This document shows positions 1-7,195 of a DNA stretch of 64,000 nt, in pieces; the first letter of the stretch is position 1; each line of letters opens with the position of its first letter. Position numbers and translations under genes: made by a program. The DNA comes from Lactiplantibacillus garii (lineage in GTDB: Bacteria; Bacillota; Bacilli; Lactobacillales; Lactobacillaceae): the NCBI RefSeq assembly GCF_003885105.1, contig NZ_QWZQ01000011.1, positions 1 through 64,000 on the forward strand. The letters run 5' to 3'. The notes beneath the pieces are model-generated. The model made no database searches, had not been told where the DNA came from, and worked only from the letters and a program-made list of their open reading frames with translations.

Positions 1-35
1 GTAACAGTTTATAATCAGAAAGGATCTGCACCACC

Positions 36-887
36 ATGACCGCACAGTTTCCATATGAAAAAAGTTTTACCAAACAGCTCCAAGCTAACGGTAAACAACC
101 TTCGACCATTGAGCAATACCAATTGACCTTAGCCGATTTTTTTAACTACGAACAACACTTCAACGAAACTTTTGCTAAGGACCAGTTACTAGCTGACTTA
201 ACTGAGAACGACGTTCAAACCTACTTGGATATGTTGCAAGACCAGCGCTCGTTCAAACGGTCTACGATGAACAAGGCACTCTCAAATCTGAACGGTTACT
301 TCAGTTATTTGTTTGAACACCGGATTATTACAACGTTGCCAACGTTTAGTATTAAGGGTAAGGCGCTAACTAACGATCAGCAGCTGTTACGCTGGCCTGA
401 CCAATTACCAAGCTTGCTCCAAAACGACGATTTGCACGTCTACACGCGGGCGTTCTTACTATTTACTTGCAAGGGCTTCACAACGGCTGAAATGTTAGCC
501 CCGGATTTTGAACAACAACTTAACCATATCACGTTCAGCGATAGCGAACAAGTGTTCTTGGAAAAGCTAATGACCTTTTTGCAACCACTGCGAACTAGCG
601 GTCAGTCCGGACTATTTTTAAAAGTCCGTCAGCGGGGTCAAGACGCCCACTTATCCTTAGCCGCGTTACACAAATACCTTGGCGGTGACAGCCAGCGCGT
701 CGGTTTACCGCTCAAGCCCGTGGCATTACGCCAAAGCTACGTTCTGTGGGTCTTGGATCAGCACCGCAACACGGATCCGGAAATTCTGATGCGGCGCTTA
801 AGGCTCGATGACAGCAGCTTAGCTTATTACCAAAACTTGCTGCGGCGTCAGGACTTACGTCAATTTAGAAATAATCCCCAGTCTTAA
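36..887 (+). CDS. Degenerate tyrosine recombinase-like protein
   Basis: The 283-residue product has the layout of a phage-integrase/Xer protein: an N-terminal SAM-like core-binding domain (about residues 5-100, with TIEQYQLTLADF and MNKALSNLNGYFSYLF) and a C-terminal part aligning with the catalytic domain. The active site looks broken. The box normally read as TG-R-SE is KGFTTAEML, so Arg I is missing. The HxLRH box is VALRQSY, which keeps Arg II but not the His. The later GH is absent, and a Tyr survives in SLAYYQNLL. It is therefore probably not a recombinase, though it may still bind DNA. TATAAT at 10-15 and AAAGGA at about 20-25 precede the ATG. No phage genes adjoin it. Family membership is fairly secure; the present role is unknown. 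Confidence 0.75.
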   Translation: MTAQFPYEKSFTKQLQANGKQPSTIEQYQLTLADFFNYEQHFNETFAKDQLLADLTENDVQTYLDMLQDQRSFKRSTMNKALSNLNGYFSYLFEHRIITTLPTFSIKGKALTNDQQLLRWPDQLPSLLQNDDLHVYTRAFLLFTCKGFTTAEMLAPDFEQQLNHITFSDSEQVFLEKLMTFLQPLRTSGQSGLFLKVRQRGQDAHLSLAALHKYLGGDSQRVGLPLKPVALRQSYVLWVLDQHRNTDPEILMRRLRLDDSSLAYYQNLLRRQDLRQFRNNPQS

Positions 888-1215
888 ACGGTTCAAACCG
901 GCATTGACGTAAATAATAAGTGTTGGGACCCAAATTCTTCCCAACACCCTTGCTGAATGCCTTTAGTTGTCTCCTGGCACACCCTTAACGGGGTGTGCCA
1001 GCTTTTTTAATTGACCAACAATTTTTTACCACGGTCGTTCGATTTTCATAATATTTACATTATTACAAAAACTTAACGAGACTTCACAAACCAATCACAG
1101 ACTTTACGGTTGATTTGCTACATAGTTAAGAAGCCTTAAAAGCCCTGTACAAGCGGCCCTGAGCCCGTTAAACTAGGTACATCTTGTTACTTAAGTTTTT
1201 GAAAGGATGACTCAG
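888..1215. other. Intergenic stretch, recombinase-like gene to YozE paralog
   Basis: This 328-base gap holds a hairpin at 920-947 (GTGTTGGGA / TCCCAACAC) with no T tract, and a strong intrinsic terminator at 974-1008. An AT-rich stretch then leads to the ribosome binding site of the next gene. I see no convincing open frame, tRNA or riboswitch in it. Confidence 0.6.
974..1008 (+). terminator. Intrinsic terminator after the recombinase-like gene
   Basis: An 11-bp perfect stem (CTGGCACACCC / GGGTGTGCCAG) with a TTAACG loop is followed by C and six T. It lies 87 bases past the stop of the preceding gene. Confidence 0.85.
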
Positions 1216-1416
1216 ATGACTTTTTATCGCTGGCTAGAACCATTTATTGACCAACGGGGCCCGTACGCTTCAGCAGCCTGCTACGCCCATTCTGATTTTG
1301 ATTTCCCATTAACTAGTGATGTCCGTGAATTATCCGATTACATTACTTATTTAAATATTCGCGACTCCGTTAAGCAATCATTCTATTCCGCCCTGGACGC
1401 TTACCAGGCGGCTTAA
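1216..1416 (+). CDS. YozE-like (UPF0346) small protein, paralog 1
   Basis: A 66-residue protein starting MTFYRWLEPF. The aromatic N-terminus, the FDFPLTSDVRELSDYI middle and the C-terminal YSALDAYQAA match the YozE SAM-like fold family of small Firmicute proteins of unknown function. An in-frame ATG nine bases upstream (1207) lies directly against the GAAAGG ribosome binding site, so the ATG at 1216, with a gap of about 8 bases, is the likely start. A second, clearer YozE is encoded at 24791-25012. It is followed by a terminator and converges with msrA. In Bacillus, msr genes and yozE also lie in one neighbourhood. Confidence 0.75.
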   Translation: MTFYRWLEPFIDQRGPYASAACYAHSDFDFPLTSDVRELSDYITYLNIRDSVKQSFYSALDAYQAA

Positions 1417-1429
1417 TACCAACCAAAAT

Positions 1430-1463
1430 AACCCCGTTAGCAATTTATGCTAGCGGGGTTTTT
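1430..1463. terminator. Bidirectional terminator between yozE-like gene and msrA
   Basis: A 12-bp stem AACCCCGTTAGC / GCTAGCGGGGTT with one wobble pair is followed by a T tract on the plus strand and preceded by A residues. It can serve both converging genes. Confidence 0.8.
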
Positions 1464-1474
1464 CATGTTTAAAA

Positions 1475-1993
1475 TTAAACTTGCCAGTGTTGTTTAATGA
1501 ACGTTTCCCGACCGCCCATTTCCTCAATCTGGTAACGAAACTGGTTTCGCCGGTAAAAGTCCTGGTGCTCCGGTTCCGCCGGGTAAAACGGTTTGGCAGC
1601 TTCAATTTGCGTCACGATGGGTTCTTTAAAGCGGCCACTCGTTGCCAGGGCGTTTTTGGACGCCGTAGCGACCCGCCGTTGTTCCGCACTATTCACAAAG
1701 ATTACCGGCCGGTAGCTATCTCCCCGGTCCTGGAACTGCCCAGCCGCATCGGTGGGATCGGTTTGACGCCAGTAAATTTCAACCAGTTGTGCGTAGCTGA
1801 TCATCGCCGGATCGAAGGTGATCTCAACGGCTTCCGTGTGCCCGGTCGTGTGACTAGCCACCTGCTCATAGGTGGGATTGGCGACCGTTCCGCCAGTGTA
1901 ACCCGAAACAACTTTCTGGATGCCCGGTTGCTGATCAAACGGCTTGACCATGCACCAAAAACAGCCCCCGGCAAAAATTGCGGTTTCCGTCAT
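1475..1993 (-). CDS. msrA: Peptide methionine sulfoxide reductase MsrA
   Basis: Reduces the S-epimer of methionine sulfoxide in proteins, with thioredoxin as the usual reductant. The 172 residues carry the GGCFWC motif with catalytic Cys11 near the N-terminus, then GYTGG and the conserved GHTEAVEI and FWRQTDPT-type blocks, here IYWRQTDPT. The length is normal for the family. Its ATG overlaps the stop codon of msrB by four bases, so the two are translationally coupled and together repair both epimers of oxidised methionine. There is no signal peptide, so it is cytoplasmic. Confidence 0.95.
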   Translation of the reverse strand: MTETAIFAGGCFWCMVKPFDQQPGIQKVVSGYTGGTVANPTYEQVASHTTGHTEAVEITFDPAMISYAQLVEIYWRQTDPTDAAGQFQDRGDSYRPVIFVNSAEQRRVATASKNALATSGRFKEPIVTQIEAAKPFYPAEPEHQDFYRRNQFRYQIEEMGGRETFIKQHWQV

Positions 1994-2445
1994 TGGTGAT
2001 CACCTTCAGACTTTGCGAATAAATCAACGTACTGGCCATAACCAGCCGCCCGCAACTCGGCTAGCGGAATGAACTTTAACGCGGCCGAGTTTATGCAGTA
2101 CCGTAATCCCCCCTGTGCTTGCGGTCCATCGGGAAAAACGTGGCCGAGGTGAGAGGCAGCTTGGGCACTCAGGACCTCGGTCCGGTGCATACCAAACGAC
2201 TCGTCGTGGTGCTCGGTTAGTTGCGCATTTTGAATTGGCTTCGTAAAGGACGGCCACCCGCAACCAGCGTCGTATTTATCTAACGAACTGAATAGCGGCT
2301 CGCCACTAACCACGTCAACGTAAATCCCCGCTTGGTAAAAATTATCATAAACACCACTGAACGGCCGCTCCGTGGCGGCTTCCTGAGTAACCGCGTACTG
2401 TTCCGGGGTTAACCGTTGTCGCAACGACTCCTTGTGTTCACTCAT
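1990..2445 (-). CDS. msrB: Peptide methionine sulfoxide reductase MsrB
   Basis: Reduces the R-epimer of methionine sulfoxide. From the chosen ATG the protein has 151 residues. It shows [12 protein letters not shown], the GCGWPSF box with probable resolving Cys62, and RYCINS with catalytic Cys117. The zinc-binding CxxC pairs of some MsrB forms are absent. The open frame extends 18 codons further upstream, but GAAGGGA lies about 9 bases before the ATG at 2445 and family alignments begin at [11 protein letters not shown]. It is first gene of an msrB-msrA operon with its own promoter. Confidence 0.93.
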   Translation of the reverse strand: MSEHKESLRQRLTPEQYAVTQEAATERPFSGVYDNFYQAGIYVDVVSGEPLFSSLDKYDAGCGWPSFTKPIQNAQLTEHHDESFGMHRTEVLSAQAASHLGHVFPDGPQAQGGLRYCINSAALKFIPLAELRAAGYGQYVDLFAKSEGDHQ

Positions 2446-2518
2446 CCAATCAGTCCCTTCTATTATATCAATCGATTGTGCATAATCAATTGTGCGCAAT
2501 CAATCGGCCCTAACGTAT

Positions 2519-2546
2519 ACTATACGCTACTTTTGCTTAATTACAA
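2519..2546 (-). promoter_or_regulatory. Candidate msrBA promoter with overlapping palindrome
   Basis: On the minus strand, TTGTAA (2546-2541), a 16-base spacer and TATAGT (2524-2519) precede msrB and would give a leader of about 65 bases. The -10 element sits in a near-perfect palindrome at 2511-2529, TAACGTATACTATACGCTA, a possible operator. Confidence 0.45.
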
Positions 2547-2580
2547 AAAAGAAGTTTCCGCAATTAAACGGAAACTTCTT
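2544..2580 (-). terminator. Intrinsic terminator of ppaC
   Basis: A 12-bp perfect stem (AAGAAGTTTCCG / CGGAAACTTCTT) with an 8-base loop is followed on the minus strand by T residues. It begins about 20 bases after the ppaC stop. Confidence 0.88.
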
Positions 2581-2601
2581 TGAATTGACAATTTAATTAA
2601 C

Positions 2602-3531
2602 TTAGGCGTTAAACGCGTCGGTCAATGGTGGTACCACTTGCTTCTTCCGTGAAACAACGCCTGGTAAACTTAAGCGGTTATTGGCCAGCTTCTTACCAAA
2701 GGCCTTTTCAACGGGTTCCGTTGGGGCCCCAACGACTAATAATTCGGAATCACTGTTTAAGATGTTGGTGGCCAAGATCAAGAACAGGTCGTAACCTTCA
2801 GCTTGGTTTTCATCCTTAGCAGCGGCTTCCAAAGCGGCTTGGCGCTTGAAAACGTCATCCAAATCAACCGTGTTGATTTGGGCAACGCGAACCGTTGAAC
2901 CGTTCATGTCAAACGATTTAGCATCGGCATCGATCAATTCCTTTTCGGACTTGCTGTCGATGTTGGTACCGGCTTTAAGCATTGCTAAGCCGTAAGTTTC
3001 GTAATCAACGTCGGCAATTTTAGCTAAGTCCTTAACGACCGCAACGTCGGTTGGCGTGGTGGTTGGTGACTTCAACAATAAGGTGTCGGAAATGATGGCG
3101 GATAACATCAAACCGGCTAACTTAGCAGGAATTTCAACGTGATTTTCTTTGAACAGTTTGTAAACAACGGTGCTGACACAGCCAAGTGGTTCGGCCCGGT
3201 AGAATAATGGTTGGGCGGTGTTAAAGCCAGCAATCCGGTGATGGTCAACCACGTGGGTAACCGTTACGTCGGCGATGTCGCTAACACTTTGTTGGGGTTC
3301 GTTATGGTCCACTAACATAACTTTGTCAACTTCGGGAGCCGCCTTAGTGATGACCCGTGGAGCTGGTTCGTTAAAGTGGTCCAAAACAAACTTAGTTTCT
3401 TCGTTTGGTTCGCCCAAAGCAACGGCTTCGGTATCGGCACCCAACTTATTTTCTAAATATGAAAAGGCCTTGGCCGCCACAATTGCGTCGGTGTCAGGAT
3501 TTTGGTGTCCAAAAACTAATTCCTTACTCAT
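2602..3531 (-). CDS. ppaC: Manganese-dependent inorganic pyrophosphatase (family II)
   Basis: Hydrolyses pyrophosphate to phosphate, pulling biosynthetic reactions forward in the cytoplasm. The product has 309 residues, the usual family II length. It shows the N-terminal metal motif [11 protein letters not shown], the VDHNEP motif, the DHH-family VVDHHRI motif and a C-terminal substrate-binding SRKKQVVP segment. A GTG six bases upstream is also open, but AAAGGAG lies 10 bases from the ATG at 3531, which I chose. It follows the LysR gene by 22 bases and probably shares its transcript, ending at the terminator at 2544-2580. Confidence 0.95.
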   Translation of the reverse strand: MSKELVFGHQNPDTDAIVAAKAFSYLENKLGADTEAVALGEPNEETKFVLDHFNEPAPRVITKAAPEVDKVMLVDHNEPQQSVSDIADVTVTHVVDHHRIAGFNTAQPLFYRAEPLGCVSTVVYKLFKENHVEIPAKLAGLMLSAIISDTLLLKSPTTTPTDVAVVKDLAKIADVDYETYGLAMLKAGTNIDSKSEKELIDADAKSFDMNGSTVRVAQINTVDLDDVFKRQAALEAAAKDENQAEGYDLFLILATNILNSDSELLVVGAPTEPVEKAFGKKLANNRLSLPGVVSRKKQVVPPLTDAFNA

Positions 3532-3553
3532 TAGCACAAAACTCCTTTAAAAA

Positions 3554-4513
3554 CTATTTTTGATTAATTTTTTGTAACCGTGAAATGTAATCGTCTTGGC
3601 GGAGATAGTTATCAAATTCGTCCAAGAAGTTCTTGATGCGCGGAATTTGGTCCTTATCTTTCCGGAAGACAAAGTTCAAGTCAAACTTGATGGCCGGTTC
3701 AAACGAAACCGTGTGGAGTTGATCCACCACCGGGTTAGCCACCATGAATGAGTTTGGTAACGCCGTATTGGTCTTAGTGGCCGCAACGAACCGGTAGATC
3801 TGTTGGGGCGTTGTAAACCGCGCAACCGCCGTTGGTAAATCGGCCATCTGGTTTTTGTAAGATTCCCGGATAACCTGATCCAAATAGTAGTTCTCGGGAT
3901 ACATGGCCCAAGGTTCGTCAATCGTATCCTTAAACTTAATCCGTTTCTTTTTAGCCTGCTTGGGATCACTAGAGATGAACAACAGCTCGTCTTGGATGAT
4001 TTTTTTAGACTGGTATGGTTTCCAGTTTTTGATGCTTTCATCCGGTAAGTACATGACCGCTAAGTCGATACGGTTATTTTCCAAACGTTCCCAAATCTCT
4101 TTACGCGTTAACATGTGAAACGAAATAATGACGTTCGGGTTAGCTTCATAGTACTTAATGGCGAAGTCTTCAAACACGTGATCTTCAATGGAAGCCAGGA
4201 TCCCGATGTTAATTGAACCCTGCGTTGCGCTGGTCGTTTGTTGAATCTCGTCCGTCGCTTTATTTAAAACGTCGTAAATACTATGCGTGGCGTTGAGCAT
4301 GGTGTAACCCGCATCGGATAAGCGTAATTTTTTCCCTACGGAGTAAAAGAGGGGCGCACCCACCGTGCGTTCCAGCTTCTTAATTTGTTGGGTTAACGCC
4401 GGCTGCGTGATTCCTAAAATCTGCGCCGCCTGCGTATAATTCATAGTTTCAGCTAATTGCAAGAAATAAGTCAAAGTTTTTGATGAAAAAATACTTTCTT
4501 GAGTTGTCTTCAT
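3554..4513 (-). CDS. LysR-family transcriptional regulator
   Basis: A 319-residue LysR-type regulator. The N-terminal winged helix-turn-helix spans about residues 12-70 (LTYFLQLAETMNYTQAAQ, then ITQPALTQQIKKLE), followed by a periplasmic-binding-like effector domain containing GSINIGILAS. The start at 4513 follows an AAAGGA site at a rather long 12-13 bases. Two in-frame ATGs at 4546 and 4543 lack a ribosome binding site. It is placed just upstream of ppaC on the same strand. Neither the regulon nor the effector can be told from sequence. Many LysR proteins act on their own promoter, and a palindrome lies over this one. Confidence 0.88.
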   Translation of the reverse strand: MKTTQESIFSSKTLTYFLQLAETMNYTQAAQILGITQPALTQQIKKLERTVGAPLFYSVGKKLRLSDAGYTMLNATHSIYDVLNKATDEIQQTTSATQGSINIGILASIEDHVFEDFAIKYYEANPNVIISFHMLTRKEIWERLENNRIDLAVMYLPDESIKNWKPYQSKKIIQDELLFISSDPKQAKKKRIKFKDTIDEPWAMYPENYYLDQVIRESYKNQMADLPTAVARFTTPQQIYRFVAATKTNTALPNSFMVANPVVDQLHTVSFEPAIKFDLNFVFRKDKDQIPRIKNFLDEFDNYLRQDDYISRLQKINQK

Positions 4514-4563
4514 GAATTTTACCTGATCCTTTCGTCTTATCATCATCTTATGATATCTATAAT

Positions 4564-4597
4564 ATTATACAAGATTAGATTTGAAAGCAAGCGCTTG
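4564..4597 (-). promoter_or_regulatory. Candidate promoter of the LysR gene with palindrome
   Basis: Minus-strand TATAAT at 4569-4564 lies 15 bases from TTGCTT at 4590-4585. The perfect 10-bp palindrome CAAGCGCTTG at 4588-4597 overlaps the -35 region and could be an operator. It resembles a catabolite cre site only weakly. Confidence 0.4.
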
Positions 4598-4731
4598 TTA
4601 TCGGTAAATAAACCTTAACTAATTATTAAACGATGAACCATACAACTATATCTTACAGCTAACGCCCATCCCCTGGCAAGCATGGGTACCGACCGGGTTT
4701 CCCCATTCTTTATCAAAACGTTACGCTATCT

Positions 4732-7182
4732 TTACACGGTTAGCGGTACCGGGTGACGCTGCATGGTCACCGGCGTCCCCTCCGTGTCCGTATCGATCAC
4801 GAAGGAGCCGTTTGAGTACCGCGCACTGACGGGGTGATCGTCACTCAGAATCGAATGCCGTTTACCACGGTCGGTCAGGACTTCCAGTGCGACGCCGGTT
4901 GCGGTCCCGTCGATCAGGACGTAGTCGGCAACGCGGTGAGGATTGTTCTTCAATTCCCGGAGCACTTGAACGCCCCGGCGCGCCCGACTCGTTACCGGAA
5001 TGTCCGCAACCTTCATCTTTTTAAACGAGCCCCGCTGGGTGATCATGGCAACTAAGTCCCGGTCATTAGCAACGACGACCCGTACGACGAGGTCGTCGCG
5101 AAGATCCATTGATTTAACTCCCACGGCTTTTGAACCGATCGTTGGCACTTCGCTTAAATCGTAGCGTAACCCGTAACCGTGCTGGGTGATCAAGACTAAC
5201 GTGCCGGTTGGGGCGGCCGGTAAGTACTTGACCGTCACCACTTCAGAATCGGCACCCTTTAACTTCATAAACTGACTGGCGCGTGTCTTATACGTCCGTC
5301 CGGGAACGTAGTCGGCAAAGGCGGTCTGCTTAACGTACCCGTCGTTGGTCGCCACTAAGAATTTCCCGGTTTCTTTCAACGTTGCAAAGCTAAAGACCCA
5401 GGTAATTCGTTCGTTATCGGCTAAGCCAATCGTTTGTGAAACGTGTTCCCCGGTATCCTTCCACTTAGCATCGGTAATTTCGTACACTGGCCGGTAGATC
5501 AAGTGGCCCAAGTTCGTAAACATCATCAGGTGATCGAGGGTGTTGTTCTTCGCCAAGTAAATTGGGAAGTCCTCGTCCTTTAAGCCGTTATCATCGGGAT
5601 CCGACGCCGAGTACGATCGCAGACTCGTCCGTTTAATGTACCCGTCGTGACTGATCATAACGACCACGTCTTCTTGGGGAATTACCACTTCGGTCTGGAC
5701 CTTCAACTCTTGAATCTCATTTTGAATTTCAGTTAGCCGGTTCGTCGGGTACGCCTTTTGAACGGCCTTTAATTCTTTACGTAAAACTTTGTCCAACTCT
5801 TTGGGTTGTTCCAAGATTTTGTGGTAACTTTCAATGGCCGCGGCCAGTTCCGCCGCTTCCTTTTCAAGTTGGGTCACGTCCGTGTTGGTCAAGCGATAAA
5901 GCTGCATCGTCACGATGGCTTCGGCCTGTAATTCGGTGAAGTCAAATTGGGCCACTAAGTTTTGCTTGGCGTCCTTCTTATCCTTACTACCCCGAATGGT
6001 TTTGATCACCTGGTCCAAAATAGACATGGCCTTGATCAGCCCTTGGACGATGTGCTGCCGGTCAGCCGCCTTTTTCAAGTTAAACTGGGTCCGGCGAGTA
6101 ATGACGTCGCGCTGGTGCTCCAAGTAGGCCGTTAGAATCGTCTTTAAGCCGACGTGTTCGGGCCGCTGGTGATAAATGGCCACCATATTAAAGTTATACG
6201 TAATTTGGAGGTCCGTATTTTTAAAGAGGTAGGTCAAAATTCCTTCCGCGTTCACGTCCCGCTTCAGTTCAATCACGATCGATAACCCTTGGCGGTCACT
6301 TTCGTCACGCACTTCGGCAATTCCTTCGATTTTTTTCATAATGCGAATTTCATCAATTTTTTTGACGAGTTGCGCCTTATTGACTTCGTACGGAATTTCC
6401 GAAACTTCAATTTGGGTTTTATTTCCCTTGATGGGAACGATCTTGGTCCGGGAACGAACGACAATGCGTCCGCGCCCAGTTTCATAAGCTTGTTTAATGC
6501 CGGCTAAGCCCTGAATGATCCCGCCCGTTGGAAAATCGGGTCCCTTAACAAAGTCCATCAGGTCTTCCAAAGTCGCCTTGGGGTGGTTCATCAAGAACAA
6601 TACCGCGTCGATGACTTCGGTTAAGTTATGCGGCGGAATTTCCGTTGCGTACCCCGCCGAGATCCCGGTTGCACCGTTAACTAATAAGTTCGGGAAACGG
6701 GCGGGCAACACGGTCGGTTCGTACTCGGTATCATCAAAGTTTAAGACCATGTCAACGGTCTTTTTATCAATATCGCGGAGCATTTCCCCGGCGACCTTGC
6801 TCAACCGGGCCTCGGTATACCGCATCGCGGCGGCCGGGTCTCCGTCCATCGAGCCGTTATTACCGTGCATTTCAATTAACGGTTCCCGCAGTTTCCAATC
6901 CTGACTCAGCCGGACCATCGCCTCGTAGATCGATGAATCCCCGTGGGGGTGAAAATTCCCCATGACGTTCCCAACCGACTTAGCGGACTTCCGAAACGCC
7001 TTATCAAAGGTGTTTCCATCCTGATTCATGGCGTACAAAATCCGCCGTTGAACGGGTTTTAACCCGTCACGGATATCCGGTAACGCCCGTTCTTGAATGA
7101 TGTACTTTGAGTAACGGCCAAAGCGGTCGCCCATGACGTCTTCAAGCGTTAGTTCTTGAATTTTTGGTTGTTCAGTTGCCAA
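4732..7182 (-). CDS. parC: DNA topoisomerase IV subunit A
   Basis: The breakage-reunion subunit of topoisomerase IV, which decatenates daughter chromosomes. The 816 residues contain the winged-helix/tower domain with catalytic Tyr122 in RYTEARL, and a C-terminal beta-pinwheel. The quinolone-determining positions in HPHGDSSIYEA are Ser83 and Glu87, the sensitive form. The start is TTG at 7182, set by AAAGGAGG eight bases before it. It lies 13 bases after parE, so the two form an operon. No clear terminator is seen downstream. Confidence 0.97.
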   Translation of the reverse strand: MATEQPKIQELTLEDVMGDRFGRYSKYIIQERALPDIRDGLKPVQRRILYAMNQDGNTFDKAFRKSAKSVGNVMGNFHPHGDSSIYEAMVRLSQDWKLREPLIEMHGNNGSMDGDPAAAMRYTEARLSKVAGEMLRDIDKKTVDMVLNFDDTEYEPTVLPARFPNLLVNGATGISAGYATEIPPHNLTEVIDAVLFLMNHPKATLEDLMDFVKGPDFPTGGIIQGLAGIKQAYETGRGRIVVRSRTKIVPIKGNKTQIEVSEIPYEVNKAQLVKKIDEIRIMKKIEGIAEVRDESDRQGLSIVIELKRDVNAEGILTYLFKNTDLQITYNFNMVAIYHQRPEHVGLKTILTAYLEHQRDVITRRTQFNLKKAADRQHIVQGLIKAMSILDQVIKTIRGSKDKKDAKQNLVAQFDFTELQAEAIVTMQLYRLTNTDVTQLEKEAAELAAAIESYHKILEQPKELDKVLRKELKAVQKAYPTNRLTEIQNEIQELKVQTEVVIPQEDVVVMISHDGYIKRTSLRSYSASDPDDNGLKDEDFPIYLAKNNTLDHLMMFTNLGHLIYRPVYEITDAKWKDTGEHVSQTIGLADNERITWVFSFATLKETGKFLVATNDGYVKQTAFADYVPGRTYKTRASQFMKLKGADSEVVTVKYLPAAPTGTLVLITQHGYGLRYDLSEVPTIGSKAVGVKSMDLRDDLVVRVVVANDRDLVAMITQRGSFKKMKVADIPVTSRARRGVQVLRELKNNPHRVADYVLIDGTATGVALEVLTDRGKRHSILSDDHPVSARYSNGSFVIDTDTEGTPVTMQRHPVPLTV

Positions 7183-7195
7183 TTTGCGACCTCCT

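Noticed and set aside
36-887. Left edge as a prophage or integrative-element end
   Set aside because: The integrase-like gene lacks catalytic residues and no phage, excision or attachment-site features are visible beside it.
920-947. Hairpin GTGTTGGGA / TCCCAACAC as a terminator
   Set aside because: No T tract follows it; the stronger terminator at 974-1008 lies just after.
1481-1999. A 172-codon plus-strand frame mirroring msrA
   Set aside because: It lies wholly opposite msrA, whose motifs are certain, and its Arg/Pro-rich product resembles no family.
2462-2489. TTGATT-16-TATAAT as the msrB promoter
   Set aside because: Its transcription start would fall within the ribosome binding site, so the promoter further upstream is preferred.
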